From the NCBI RefSeq assembly GCF_030232885.1, contig NZ_JASPGD010000005.1:97600-161599 (forward strand): 64,000 nucleotides of DNA. Direction: 5' to 3'. Positions within the stretch are counted from its first letter, which is position 1. Every line of letters starts with the position of its first letter. A model generated the notes under the pieces. It had not been told where the DNA came from and did not search any database. It was given only the letters and a program-made list of their open reading frames with translations. Made by a program: the position numbers and the translations under genes. Below are positions 1-9,248 of this stretch, piece after piece. The DNA comes from Corynebacterium sp. MSK297. GTDB lineage: Bacteria > Actinomycetota > Actinomycetes > Mycobacteriales > Mycobacteriaceae.

Positions 1-1
1 C

Positions 2-1534
2 CATGGGGCGACCCGCACCGTGCCGGTCGAAGACCTCATCCCGGGTGACGTGTTGCGCCTGGCCGCGGGGGAACGCCTGGCCACCGACGGGGTTATCCGC
101 TCCGGGCACAGCAGCCTGGACACTTCGGCGATCACCGGCGAATCTATCCCCGTCGAGGTCGGCCCCGGCGATGCAGTGCTGGCCGGGTCGATCAACACCA
201 CCGGGGCACTGGAGGTTGAGGCCACCGCCGCCGGCACGGATAACTCCCTGACCACCGTCGTCGAGCTGGTGGAGCAGGCCCAAAACGATAAGGGCCAACG
301 CGCCCGTATCGCCGATCGCCTCGCCCGCCCCTTGGTGCCCGGTGTCCTCATCCTCGCCGTCCTGGTCGCCGTGATCGGGTCCTTGTTCGGGGATCCGGGT
401 GTGTGGATCGAACGTGCCTTGGTTGTCCTGGTCGCCGCGTCGCCGTGTGCGCTGGCGATTTCGGTGCCGGTCACGGTGGTCTCGGCCATCGGGGCGGCCA
501 GTAAGTTCGGCGTGGTCATCAAGTCCGGCGCCGCCTTTGAGCGCCTCGGTGGCATCCGGCATCTGGCACTCGATAAGACCGGTACCCTGACCCGCAACCA
601 TCCCACCGTCGTAGATGTGCTCACCACCGACGGCGTCAGCCGCGCGGATGTCCTCGGCTGGGCCGCGGCGCTGGAGGCCCACTCCACCCACCCGTTGGCC
701 GCCGCCATTACCGCCGCCACCCCGCAGGCCCCGACCGCCCAGCAGGTTTCCGAGGCCGCCGGCCAGGGGATCACCGGGATCCTCGACGGGTCCCGGATCG
801 CCGTGGGCAGCCCCCGTTGGCTGAGCCCCGGCCCCCTGGCCGGCCAGGTCGAAACCCTGGAAGAACAGGGCATGACCGTGGTCATCGTCCACCGCGACGA
901 CCGGCCCGTGGGGGCGGTCGGGGTGCGCGATGAACTCCGCCCGGAAACACCTCAGGTAATCAAATCGCTCGCGGACGAGGGTTTCGGGATCACCATGCTC
1001 ACCGGTGATAACACGCGTACCGCCACCGCCCTGGCCCGGGAGGCCGGCATCACGGACGTGCGGGCCGAGCTACGCCCGGAGGACAAGGCCACCGCCGTGG
1101 CCGGGCTGGGGACCCGCGGCCCGGTGGCGATGATCGGTGACGGCATCAACGACGCCCCTGCCCTGGCATCAGCCGATATCGGCATCGCCATGGGCGCCAA
1201 GGGCTCGGATGCGGCGATCGAGTCCGCGGATGTGGCGTTTACCGGCGATGACCTGCGCCTGATCCCGCGTGCCCTGCACCACGCCCGCCGGGGACGGGCG
1301 ATCATCAACCAGAACATCATCCTGTCCCTGGCGATCATCATCGTCCTGTTGCCGCTGGCGATCACCGGTGTGCTGGGACTGGCTGCCGTCGTGCTGGTCC
1401 ACGAGGTGGCCGAGGTCATCGTCATCGCCAACGGCCTGCGGGCCGCCCGCACCCAGCATCCTGACCTGAAGCCCGTCGAGGCGGCCACGGTCACCGCCGA
1501 CGAGGATGCGGACGGAAGGTCCCGGGTCTCGTAG
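2..1534 (+). CDS. Heavy-metal P1B-type ATPase, SPC class (5' end outside window)
   Basis: The reading frame is open to the left edge, so this is the C-terminal part of a metal-exporting P-type ATPase. Counting from the GTG at 20, visible parts are the actuator-domain TGES loop (about 39-42), the transmembrane metal motif SPC (141-143), the phosphorylation motif DKTGTLT (Asp 185) and the hinge GDGINDAP. An SPC motif instead of CPC, together with a last-helix HE motif (HEVAEV), is typical of the P1B-4 group, which moves Co, Zn or Fe rather than Cu. The N-terminal metal-binding region and first helices are not in the window. It opens a metal-resistance island and is followed by surf1. The metal specificity is inferred from the motif only. 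Confidence 0.9.
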   Translation, partial: HGATRTVPVEDLIPGDVLRLAAGERLATDGVIRSGHSSLDTSAITGESIPVEVGPGDAVLAGSINTTGALEVEATAAGTDNSLTTVVELVEQAQNDKGQRARIADRLARPLVPGVLILAVLVAVIGSLFGDPGVWIERALVVLVAASPCALAISVPVTVVSAIGAASKFGVVIKSGAAFERLGGIRHLALDKTGTLTRNHPTVVDVLTTDGVSRADVLGWAAALEAHSTHPLAAAITAATPQAPTAQQVSEAAGQGITGILDGSRIAVGSPRWLSPGPLAGQVETLEEQGMTVVIVHRDDRPVGAVGVRDELRPETPQVIKSLADEGFGITMLTGDNTRTATALAREAGITDVRAELRPEDKATAVAGLGTRGPVAMIGDGINDAPALASADIGIAMGAKGSDAAIESADVAFTGDDLRLIPRALHHARRGRAIINQNIILSLAIIIVLLPLAITGVLGLAAVVLVHEVAEVIVIANGLRAARTQHPDLKPVEAATVTADEDADGRSRVS

Positions 1535-1597
1535 TGCTTTCCCCATGAGCACCCTGCGACAGGATGTACTTTCTCACCGGACGGGGCAGTAGACTTC

Positions 1598-2638
1598 ATG
1601 GCTGTTAGCAGCACACGTGAGCGCAGGTACGGTCGGGCCCCGCAGAAGAAGGGCTGGCGGACATTCCTCCGGCCCGGCTGGGTGTTCGGTGTCCTTGCCA
1701 TCATCGCTTTCTCCTACGTCGCCTTTACCTTTCTGGCGCCGTGGCAGCTGAGCAGGGATAGCACTATCGTCGAGCGCAACGAGCAGATCGAAGCCGCCTT
1801 CGAGGTCGAGCCCGTCCCCGCCGAGGAGATCTTTGACGCCCAGGGCAGTATCGAGCCCGGGGAGGAATGGGCCCGGGTGATCCTTCAGGGCCACTACCTG
1901 CCCGAGGATGGGGTGCTGATGCGCAACCGTCCGGTCGACTCCTCCCCTGCCTTCCATGCCTTGACCCCCTTCCAGCTGAACTCCGGTGAGGTCATCTTGG
2001 TCAACCGGGGTTTCAACCCGCCGCTTGAGGGCGGTGTCCCACCGATGGATACTGCGCCAGCCGGTGAGCAGTCCATCGTCGGCCACGCCCGATTCACCGA
2101 GCAGACACCGATGTCCCCCCCGATCGAGGACCAGGGCTACCGCCAGGTCTACGGCATTAACACCGCGCAGATTTCCGAGGTGACCGGCAGGGATCTGGCG
2201 GAGGACTATGTGCAGCTGGCCGAGGGGCAGGCCGGGGAGATCACCGCTATCCCGGTGCCCATGCTCGACCGCGGTTCGCACTTGTCCTACGCCTTCCAGT
2301 GGATTGCCTTCGGCATCATGGCCCCGCTCGGCCTGGGGTACTTTATTTGGGCGGAGATGAAGGAACGTCGCCGTGTGCGCCGCGAGGAGGCCGAGCTGGC
2401 CGACGGATCGACATCCTCGCAGCAGACCGGGGACTCTCAGGACGAAGAGACAGATTCCGACACGGTGGGCGCCCTCCGCACCACTCACCCGGAAAATGAC
2501 ACCCAGGGTCTCGCCCATGCCCAAGCCACTCTTTCCGCATCCTCGGGTGCCCGTGCGCGCCTGTTGCACGACCGTTACGGCGACAGCCAGCCGAACCACT
2601 CCCGGAAATTCACCGATCCCCAGCGCGAGCGGTTCTAA
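1598..2638 (+). CDS. SURF1-family cytochrome c oxidase assembly protein
   Basis: A 346-residue membrane protein with one N-terminal helix (about 25-48), a large extracytoplasmic domain and a second helix near 230-252, the two-helix plan of SURF1. The segments VLMRNRP and VILVNRGF and the region around YAFQWIAFG, just before the second helix, match the family. SURF1 proteins help insert heme or copper during assembly of aa3 oxidase at the membrane. After the second helix there is a long charged, low-complexity cytoplasmic tail of about 90 residues ending in RERF. It sits between two metal transporters, so its presence in a metal island is plausible but unusual. Start ATG is 63 bases after the ATPase stop. 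Confidence 0.88.
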   Translation: MAVSSTRERRYGRAPQKKGWRTFLRPGWVFGVLAIIAFSYVAFTFLAPWQLSRDSTIVERNEQIEAAFEVEPVPAEEIFDAQGSIEPGEEWARVILQGHYLPEDGVLMRNRPVDSSPAFHALTPFQLNSGEVILVNRGFNPPLEGGVPPMDTAPAGEQSIVGHARFTEQTPMSPPIEDQGYRQVYGINTAQISEVTGRDLAEDYVQLAEGQAGEITAIPVPMLDRGSHLSYAFQWIAFGIMAPLGLGYFIWAEMKERRRVRREEAELADGSTSSQQTGDSQDEETDSDTVGALRTTHPENDTQGLAHAQATLSASSGARARLLHDRYGDSQPNHSRKFTDPQRERF

Positions 2639-2714
2639 CCGCAGCCTTCTGCCCAGCGCCTTTCGGCCCACTGGCGCCCTTTCACGACGGCACGGGGCCA
2701 AATCCATCAAGCAT

Positions 2715-2735
2715 TTTCAATAAGCTTTCAATAAG
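2715..2735 (+). promoter_or_regulatory. Tandem 10-bp direct repeat before the CDF gene
   Basis: TTTCAATAAG occurs twice, at 2715-2724 and 2726-2735, an 11-bp period or about one helical turn. A -10-like TAGGCT lies at 2749-2754 and the ATG of the transporter is at 2761, so the transcript is probably leaderless. The repeat is placed where an operator or activator site would be. The binding protein is unknown. Confidence 0.4.
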
Positions 2736-2760
2736 AGTTTTTCCCTGCTAGGCTGCAGGC

Positions 2761-3668
2761 ATGAGCGCGCACCAACACGACCATGACCCCGGCCACCGTA
2801 CTGCCCCGAGCGGATCCCTCACCGCCCTGGCGGTCACTTTCGCCCTGACCGCCACCATCTTCCTGGCCCAGGTGATCGGCGGCCTCGTTTCCGGTTCGTT
2901 GGCTTTGCTGTCCGATGCGATGCATATGCTCTCGGATTCCACGGGGCTGCTCATTGCCCTGGTGGCCCTCCTCATCGGCCGTCGTGCGGCCACCCCCCGG
3001 GCCACCTACGGTTCCGCCGCGTCGAGGTGCTCGCCGCACTGGTCAATGCCGCGGTGGTCTCCGCGGTCTCGGTCTGGATCGTCATCCGCGCGGTTGGCCG
3101 GATCGGCGGCCACGAATCGATCGACACGGGCATGATGCTCGTCGTGGCGGTGGTCGGTTTGCTGGCTAACTTGATCTCCACCCTGATTCTCATGCGCCGT
3201 CAGCATGAGAGCCTCAATATGCGCGGGGCGTACCTGCATGTGCTCTCCGACCTGGTCGGTTCGGTTGCCGTGATCATCGCCGGCCTGATCATCCACTTCA
3301 CCGGTTGGTTAGCTGCCGACACCATCGCCTCCCTGTTCATTGCCGCCCTGGTGCTGCCGCGAGCACTGCGCCTGCTGGCCGAGTCCCTCTCGGTCCTGAT
3401 GAACCACACCCCCCGGGGTGTCGATACCCGCGAGGTGGAAGCCGCCCTGGTCGGCCTGCCCGGGGTCACGGCCGTGCACGACCTGCACATCTGGAGCACC
3501 GACGGCACGAAACCGCTTGCCACCTGCCACCTGGTCGTCGACGATATGAACGTCTCCGACGGAGGGATTCTGGCCGCCGCTCAAACTCGGTTGCAAGACT
3601 TCGGCATTGAGCACTCGACTATCCAGATCGAGCAGGACGGCCACGTCCATCACGAAGAGGTCTGTTGA
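2761..3668 (+). pseudogene. CDF-family cation efflux transporter, frameshifted
   Basis: Two overlapping frames together encode one cation diffusion facilitator (CzcD/ZnT type). The first frame gives the His-rich start, TM helices and the metal motif SDAMHMLSD up to ATYG at 3012. The rest, from RRVEVLAALVNA through the second metal motif HVLSDLVG and the C-terminal cytoplasmic domain with VHDLHIWS, is in another frame from 3015. Restoring one base at about 3012-3015 would give the expected YG(F/Y)RRVEVL joint. It is therefore either a one-base deletion or an assembly error. The GTG at 3027 that opens the second frame is not a real start. The full protein would be about 302 residues, normal for the family. 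Confidence 0.85.
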
Positions 3669-3801
3669 TCACTCACTGCCAGAGTGGGACCCCACGGCGA
3701 CGGCTTGTCCGCCCTTTTTGACCTGCTTATCACTATATTTCTGGGCTGTTCACAGTCCCCGGCCGGCCACTGGCGGCGAGGGTCCTTGGAGTGAGGATTT
3801 C

Positions 3802-4341
3802 CTATTTCTCCGCGTTTCCCCGCTCGAAGGGCAGACTCAGTTGCCGGGCGTGGAAATCAAAGTGCCAAGTCGGATAGGCGTAGACGTCCGCCACCGTCAT
3901 CGCCGGGGCAAAGAACGGATCCCACCGGGTCGGAAACGCCATCTCACGTGCCAGGGAGTGCTCGGATTCCTTCTCCAGACTGGTGGCCAGGGCGGCGGTG
4001 AGCCACCGGAGTTTCCGGGCCATGCGGTGACGGTGGTAGACCCGGGCCGCAGCCCGAGATCCCCAGTAGTTGACCCAGCCGAAGGGGCGGGTGCTGGCAT
4101 TGAGCAGACGCGCGAACACCTCGCTCAGCGAGGGCGGCAGATGGCCGAAGAACTTGACCAGAGGTAGCAGTCGACGGACCACCATATAGCCGAAGACCAT
4201 GTGAAACAGCAGTTCCTCATTCGTCCACCGGGTCCCCACGCTACGGCTGCGCAGCTCGGCATCCCCAGCCCGCGCGAGGACGTCCTCCAGTTCGACACAG
4301 GCTCGCCAGTATCCCTCTGTTATCTCAACACGGTCGATCAT
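3802..4341 (-). CDS. DinB-like helical-bundle protein (possible metal-dependent)
   Basis: A 179-residue protein with the layout of the DinB/YfiT four-helix-bundle superfamily: an early TRWTNEELLFH segment with His 47 and a late pair of histidines in HFDFH (160 and 164), which together resemble the three-His metal site of the family. Members include thiol-dependent transferases (mycothiol or bacillithiol) and uncharacterised enzymes, so no reaction can be given. It is transcribed opposite to the CDF gene and lies within the metal island, which suggests but does not prove a stress role. Start ATG at 4341. Confidence 0.6.
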   Translation of the reverse strand: MIDRVEITEGYWRACVELEDVLARAGDAELRSRSVGTRWTNEELLFHMVFGYMVVRRLLPLVKFFGHLPPSLSEVFARLLNASTRPFGWVNYWGSRAAARVYHRHRMARKLRWLTAALATSLEKESEHSLAREMAFPTRWDPFFAPAMTVADVYAYPTWHFDFHARQLSLPFERGNAEK

Positions 4342-4508
4342 CGTCGCCTACTTCCGAGGGGCCGACAATCCCGTCTGCCCTTCGATTCCATCATCACACC
4401 GCGCGCTTGCCCCCGGCAATGACCATCTGCAATGGGAGGGGTGGCGTGGCGATTCGCGGCCTTCGATACCAAGAATTGACCATGCTGCGTAAATTCATGA
4501 TCGATCCC

Positions 4509-4655
4509 CTAGAGACCGAAAGCACCGCCGCCGACGAGGATGAAAATGCCCAGGCCGATCAGAACGATGGGGAACAATACATGTTCCCAGCGTTCGAGGA
4601 CCTCGGCGATGGGCGGACGGGTGGCAACGAATTTCGCCAGCAGGACCTGCCACCC
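4509..4655 (-). pseudogene. CadD-family cadmium transporter, C-terminal remnant
   Basis: Read on the minus strand, about 45 codons ending in TAG at 4509-4511 encode KFVATRPPIAEVL followed by a last membrane helix (VLFPIVLIGLGIFILVGGGA). This looks like the C-terminus of a CadD-type cadmium/metal resistance transporter. There is no start codon or N-terminal part; similarity stops near 4655, where the resolvase region begins. The gene was probably cut by the insertion or rearrangement that brought in the resolvase. This frame differs from the longer open frame on the same strand, which encodes nothing recognisable. Confidence 0.6.
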
Positions 4656-4669
4656 CTACCTGTCGATTT

Positions 4670-4746
4670 GAGGTACACCTCAGGCGAACACTTCGTGAAT
4701 GACAAGACTTACTGTTCGCCAGGGTTAGTTCCATGTCTAATGGAAC
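4670..4746. other. Three inverted repeats before the resolvase (candidate res site)
   Basis: Three dyads are packed into 77 bases: GAGGT/ACCTC around a 2-base spacer (4670-4681), GGCGAACA/TGTTCGCC with a 22-base spacer (4683-4720), and GTTCCAT/ATGGAAC with a 5-base spacer (4728-4746) that covers the resolvase start codon. Tn3-type resolvases usually act at a res site of three dyad subsites next to tnpR and repress their own promoter there. The match here is in layout; the recombinase binding sites themselves are inferred. Confidence 0.5.
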
Positions 4747-5341
4747 AGAACCGTCACTACCTCTAGAGATAACTGAACAGTTGGGTGCGATCTCGGGGCA
4801 GAAGGTGGGCTATGCCCGGGTGAGTTCGAAAGATCAGAACCTTGATCGTCAGATTGAACAACTCAAAGCGGAGAAGGTCTTTACTTACTACACCGATAAG
4901 GCCAGTGGTGGCTCGAGGGGGCGTCTTGGTCTTGATGAGGCGATGCGGTATGTCCGCGCGGGGGATCAGCTCGTGGTCACGTCAATGGATCGGTGTGCGC
5001 GTTTACTGACGGATCTGTACGCCATTGTTGACGAGTTGGTCAGCAAAGGCGTCTCGGTGAAATTCTCTCAAAGAGGGCAGATCTACTCAAAAGACTCCAC
5101 CCCGATTGCCAAGCTGATGCTGGGGCTGCTGGGTTCGGTGGCTGAGTTTGAACGTTCGATTATTCGGGAGCGTCAGGCGGAGGGGATCGCTCGTGCGCTT
5201 ACCGACGAGCAAGTGGTTCAGGCGCGCGAGTGGGTGGATGCTGGTGTGCCGAAAGCAGAAGTTGCGCGACGTCTGAAGGTGGGGCGAACGACGCTGTACA
5301 GCTATCTAGATGCGGCCGGTGGTAAATCTGCGCACGCTTAG
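4733..5341 (+). CDS. Serine recombinase, resolvase/invertase family
   Basis: A 202-residue small serine recombinase. The catalytic serine is in YARVSS (Ser 31). Further family segments are KDQNLDRQ, the conserved MLGLLGSVAEFER region at the start of the long E helix, and a C-terminal helix-turn-helix (about 160-195, ending GRTTLYSYL). Such enzymes resolve cointegrates of Tn3-type transposons or invert DNA. No Tn3-type transposase is visible nearby, so it is either a relic of a transposon or a stand-alone recombinase. It lies directly against a truncated cadD, suggesting it took part in the rearrangement. The start ATG overlaps an inverted repeat, as expected for autoregulation. Confidence 0.9.
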   Translation: MSNGTEPSLPLEITEQLGAISGQKVGYARVSSKDQNLDRQIEQLKAEKVFTYYTDKASGGSRGRLGLDEAMRYVRAGDQLVVTSMDRCARLLTDLYAIVDELVSKGVSVKFSQRGQIYSKDSTPIAKLMLGLLGSVAEFERSIIRERQAEGIARALTDEQVVQAREWVDAGVPKAEVARRLKVGRTTLYSYLDAAGGKSAHA

Positions 5342-5658
5342 TGAGAGATGTGTGGAAATCGGGAAGCTATACAGTCCGAGATTCCCGTGAGCAAAGACAG
5401 CGCTTGCACCTTCTTCAACGCCGATAGGCTCTATGCCTGCCCCTTGCTTTCCCTTTCGGCAGAATCGCCTCTGTGACGAAACTCGGCGTCACCTCCGGGC
5501 GCTGCACATATTTACCATCAGGGCGCTTTCGCGTTCATGTTTTTACAGGACACACATCTTGCACTATTACTCGCCTTATTCCGTTGGTACGAAACACAGG
5601 GCGGGTTTTACGTGGTTTCCTGGCCTTGTTCGGGGTGGTTTCGGCCCCATTGCCGTAC
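5342..5658. other. Gene-free stretch between resolvase and IS3 element
   Basis: About 317 bases. A 65-codon open frame (5473-5670) runs through it into the IS3 end, but it has no ribosome site, no recognisable family and ends in the insertion sequence, so I do not call it a gene. I see no RNA gene, terminator or transposon end here. Confidence 0.5.
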
Positions 5659-5679
5659 GAAGTGTCCTAGGTTTTGTTC

Positions 5680-6440
<761 letters not shown>

Positions 6441-6627
6441 AAACCAGCACGCCATCACGAAGGCGACGAGCCGTCTGCGCCCCTTGCCGGGCAGTATGCC
6501 ACGAGACACCCAGTTTCGGTGTCACGATCTTGCACGCTTCCTGCATCGACATGTTCTCCGCCAAGATGTGGTCCTCCACGAGACGGACCACACGATCCTT
6601 GGCATCCTTGCCAAATTTTCTCGGCAT
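6441..6627 (-). pseudogene. IS3 transposase OrfA fragment
   Basis: The start MPRKFGKDAKDRVVRLVEDHIL, a helix-turn-helix leader of IS3 OrfA, is intact, but the frame shifts after about 45 residues (the KLGVSWHTAR region) and the C-terminal leucine-zipper part is scrambled. It belongs to the same dead IS3 copy as the OrfB fragments downstream. Confidence 0.75.
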
Positions 6628-6715
6628 CTTCCAGATTTTCCCATCTACTCAAACGGAACAAAACCTGGGACACTTCACACCCCGCCCACCTCGGCACTCT
6701 ACCCTGCTGTGGGGG

Positions 6716-8197
6716 TTACTCGTAGCGAAGCGAGCTGACCATCCCAGTTTCCATGTGATAGGCGTTATGGCAGTGAAATGCCCACTCACCGGGGTTGTCA
6801 GCGATCAGGTCGGCGATCATGGTTTCACCGTGGCGGAGAAGGACGGTGTCCTTCCGTAGCCCGCCGCTGCCGGGTAGCGCCCACGTGTGGCCGTGGATGT
6901 GCATGGGATGGGGCATCATGGTCCTGTTGCGCATGACCATCCGCAGGCGCTGGCCCTCCTGCACGGTCGCGGAGGAGGATTGGCCGTCGGTGAGAATGCT
7001 CCATTCATACGGCATCATCTGCCCGCCCAGGTCGATACTGACTTCTCGGTCTGGTGTGCCCTCGGGCAGGAGTGCACGGTCTGCTGGCTTCAGGGAGGAC
7101 AGAAGCAGTCCGGTGGACGACAATTCGGGGAAGTCGACATCGGGGTGGGGGGCCTGGCCGCCGGCGGTGCGGATGACGGCGAAGGCGCGGTCGTCCTTAC
7201 CCACCGCCAAAGCCGTGAGCGGGAAGATGCCGTCGCCGAGGATGACCTCGACGTCGACACGCTCGCCCATCGACAAGTAGATCGATTCGGTCTCCCAGGG
7301 CTGGACAGGGAAGCCGTCGGTGTGGGTGACGGTCATGCGGTGACCACCGAGGGCCACCTTGAAGATGGTGTCACCGCCGGAGTTGATAAACCGCAGGCGG
7401 GCCTTGTCGCCCGGGCGAGCCTCGAAGGTCCGGTGAGCACGGGGGATACGTCCGTTGATGAGGTAGTGCGGATACATCACATCGCCGACATCCCCGCCCA
7501 GTACCCGGTCCGGGGTGCCGTGCATCATCTGGCCGTGACCTCCCATTCCCATCCTCCCGTTATGGTCGCCCGAACCCATTCGGGTGAGCTTGTCGAGCTC
7601 ATCGTCGGGAGTGCCCTGAATGCCATCGACCCAGTCGTCGAGCACGATGGTCCACTCGACGTCCTGATCCTCAGCGTCTTGCGGGTCACGGATGATCAGT
7701 GGGGCGTGGAGGCCGCGATCAAGCTGCAGGCCGGTGTGGGAATGGTAGAAGTAGGTGCCACCGTGGGGGACTTCAAAAGCATAGGAGAAAGACTCGCCAG
7801 GTTCAATGGGGTCCTGGGTCATACCGGGCACACCGTCGGCTGCGTTGTGGAGTGCGATGCCATGCCAGTGGATGGAGGTGCTCTCAGGCAGTTCATTGGT
7901 GATATCGACCTGGAGTACGTCGCCGGCGGTGGCCTCAATGGCCGCATCCCCGGTGTCAGAGACGTATCCCCACGTCTTGGCTTCGATGCCGCCGATATCC
8001 AGAGAGAGGGGCCGGGCGGTCAGTGTCCGGCGCACCGTCGGCTCACCGAGCGCAGTGGGGGTGGGAGTGGGGCGAAGGGAGGGACCTGGTGCCGAGGCAG
8101 CGGGTCCAGGGTCGCTGGTGCAGGCGGCCACGGCCCCGGTGCCGGCGAGGGCAAGCCCACCGAGCAGAAACTGTCGTCGGGAAAACGCGTTCGTCAT
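6716..8197 (-). CDS. copO: Multicopper oxidase, Tat-exported lipoprotein (copper detoxification)
   Basis: A 493-residue three-domain multicopper oxidase. The N-terminus has a twin-arginine SRRQF motif (Arg 7-8), a hydrophobic stretch and a lipobox VAAC (Cys 26), so it is probably folded and loaded before export and then anchored to the membrane. The four copper-binding motifs are HWHG (110-113), HSHTG (152-156), HPMHIHGH and HCHNAYHMETGM near the C-terminus. Such enzymes oxidise Cu(I) to the less toxic Cu(II). The order oxidase, CueP, CopR, CopS, HMA protein, ATPase matches the copper locus I recall from Corynebacterium glutamicum, hence the symbol. The ATG has a good ribosome site (AAGGAAGG). 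A Met-rich GMGGHGQMM patch near residue 230 may bind Cu(I). Confidence 0.92.
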   Translation of the reverse strand: MTNAFSRRQFLLGGLALAGTGAVAACTSDPGPAASAPGPSLRPTPTPTALGEPTVRRTLTARPLSLDIGGIEAKTWGYVSDTGDAAIEATAGDVLQVDITNELPESTSIHWHGIALHNAADGVPGMTQDPIEPGESFSYAFEVPHGGTYFYHSHTGLQLDRGLHAPLIIRDPQDAEDQDVEWTIVLDDWVDGIQGTPDDELDKLTRMGSGDHNGRMGMGGHGQMMHGTPDRVLGGDVGDVMYPHYLINGRIPRAHRTFEARPGDKARLRFINSGGDTIFKVALGGHRMTVTHTDGFPVQPWETESIYLSMGERVDVEVILGDGIFPLTALAVGKDDRAFAVIRTAGGQAPHPDVDFPELSSTGLLLSSLKPADRALLPEGTPDREVSIDLGGQMMPYEWSILTDGQSSSATVQEGQRLRMVMRNRTMMPHPMHIHGHTWALPGSGGLRKDTVLLRHGETMIADLIADNPGEWAFHCHNAYHMETGMVSSLRYE

Positions 8198-8268
8198 GAT
8201 TTAACCTTCCTTGGTGCAAGATTTCAGTGACACGGGAGACAGGCGCAGGTGAGGACCCTGCTGAGCCA

Positions 8269-8844
8269 TCACGTTAGGCGCAGGTCTGTGACGCAGGTTG
8301 CACCGTCGTCGGTGGTGGAAAACTCCGTGGTGCCGGTACGCCCCTGGTAGCTGACCTCAATCAGGCCGGTGACATCATCGGGAAGCCAGAAGCCAATAAA
8401 CCCGTTGTCGAAGGTGGTTGTCGCCTCGTCCACCAGCACCTCACCGGTCGCCTCATCGGTGATCGTGACCTGGATATCCTCATTGTCGAGTTCCCCCAGG
8501 CAGGTCGTGAGGCTGTGGTAGAAGCAGTCGTGGGTGGAGGTGAGATAGGGTGCGATCGAGACATACGTCTGATTGTCGGGAAGATCGACCACGACTTCCT
8601 GGTCATCGCTCGAGAGCAGCAGTTCATCGGCACGCACTGAGGCGATCAGATCCGTGGGACGCTCAGTGACCTTCTGCCGGTCGAGGTGATCAATGATCTC
8701 CACCGCGTCCATGGCGGCCAGGCCATGGGTAGTCAGGAATGTATCCTGGGACACCGTCCCGTCGGCGGTGGGTTCCGGGTCGGCGGCCGAACACCCCGTG
8801 AGGGCGAGGGCAAGGGCGGCGGCTGCGATCGCTGCTCGTTTCAC
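8269..8844 (-). CDS. CueP-family copper-binding lipoprotein
   Basis: A 191-residue secreted lipoprotein: start VKRAAIAAAALALALTGC with lipobox Cys 18. The mature part carries the CueP-type core: THGL at the N-terminus, the Cys-rich segment CFYHSLTTC, the FIGFWLPDD segment and a C-terminal Cys (ATCVTDL). CueP holds or reduces copper outside the cytoplasm. I chose GTG 8844, preceded by AAGGAG at good distance, over an upstream ATG at 8940 that would add a non-signal-like leader. It lies 71 bases upstream of the oxidase on the same strand and diverges from copRS across a CopR-type box. Confidence 0.88.
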   Translation of the reverse strand: MKRAAIAAAALALALTGCSAADPEPTADGTVSQDTFLTTHGLAAMDAVEIIDHLDRQKVTERPTDLIASVRADELLLSSDDQEVVVDLPDNQTYVSIAPYLTSTHDCFYHSLTTCLGELDNEDIQVTITDEATGEVLVDEATTTFDNGFIGFWLPDDVTGLIEVSYQGRTGTTEFSTTDDGATCVTDLRLT

Positions 8845-9171
8845 GTCAATCTCCTTGGATCGTGGTAATACCGTGAGAAGACACCGCCTCAAGGTCGGTG
8901 CCATACCTTTATCTAGCACGGGTGCCTGACGGACTAGCAATCAAAAACCCTGCTCACAGCCTTACAACAGGGCGAAAATGGGGTGAATTCGGTGGGCTGG
9001 GTCACCACCGGGACAACCACCCCACAGCCGTGGGCGATGTCCTTCTACCCGCCCCGGGTATGCGGTGCAGGCAGTGAAATCCCTGGTGGTGCCTGCTGAA
9101 CCGACCAGGGGAGGCGATGCCGCCGGCCCGGGGTGGGGCACAGGGGTGACGGCGGTCGAAGGGTGATGTTT

Positions 9172-9191
9172 GAAGATTTGATGAAGATTCC
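9172..9191 (+). promoter_or_regulatory. CopR-type tandem direct repeat
   Basis: TGAAGATTT (9172-9180), two bases, then TGAAGATTC (9183-9191). As I recall it, CopR of Corynebacterium glutamicum binds a tandem 9-bp repeat of TGAAGATTT with a 2-base gap; this differs at one base. It lies in the 404-base region between the divergent cueP and copR starts, so it could control both sides. I see no other feature in 8845-9171. Confidence 0.75.
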
Positions 9192-9248
9192 CCGCCGGGC
9201 ACTGAGCGAGGGTGGTATTCCCCCCTGTCCGGAGCGATACTGGGGTCT

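Noticed and set aside
1574..2710. 378-codon minus-strand frame opposite surf1
   Set aside because: surf1 on the plus strand has clear family segments; the opposite frame has none.
5473..5670. 65-codon frame between resolvase and IS3
   Set aside because: No ribosome site, no recognisable family, and it ends inside the IS terminal repeat.
6887..8230. 447-codon open frame on the plus strand
   Set aside because: It is antisense to the multicopper oxidase, whose motifs are complete; GC-rich codons leave the opposite strand open by chance.
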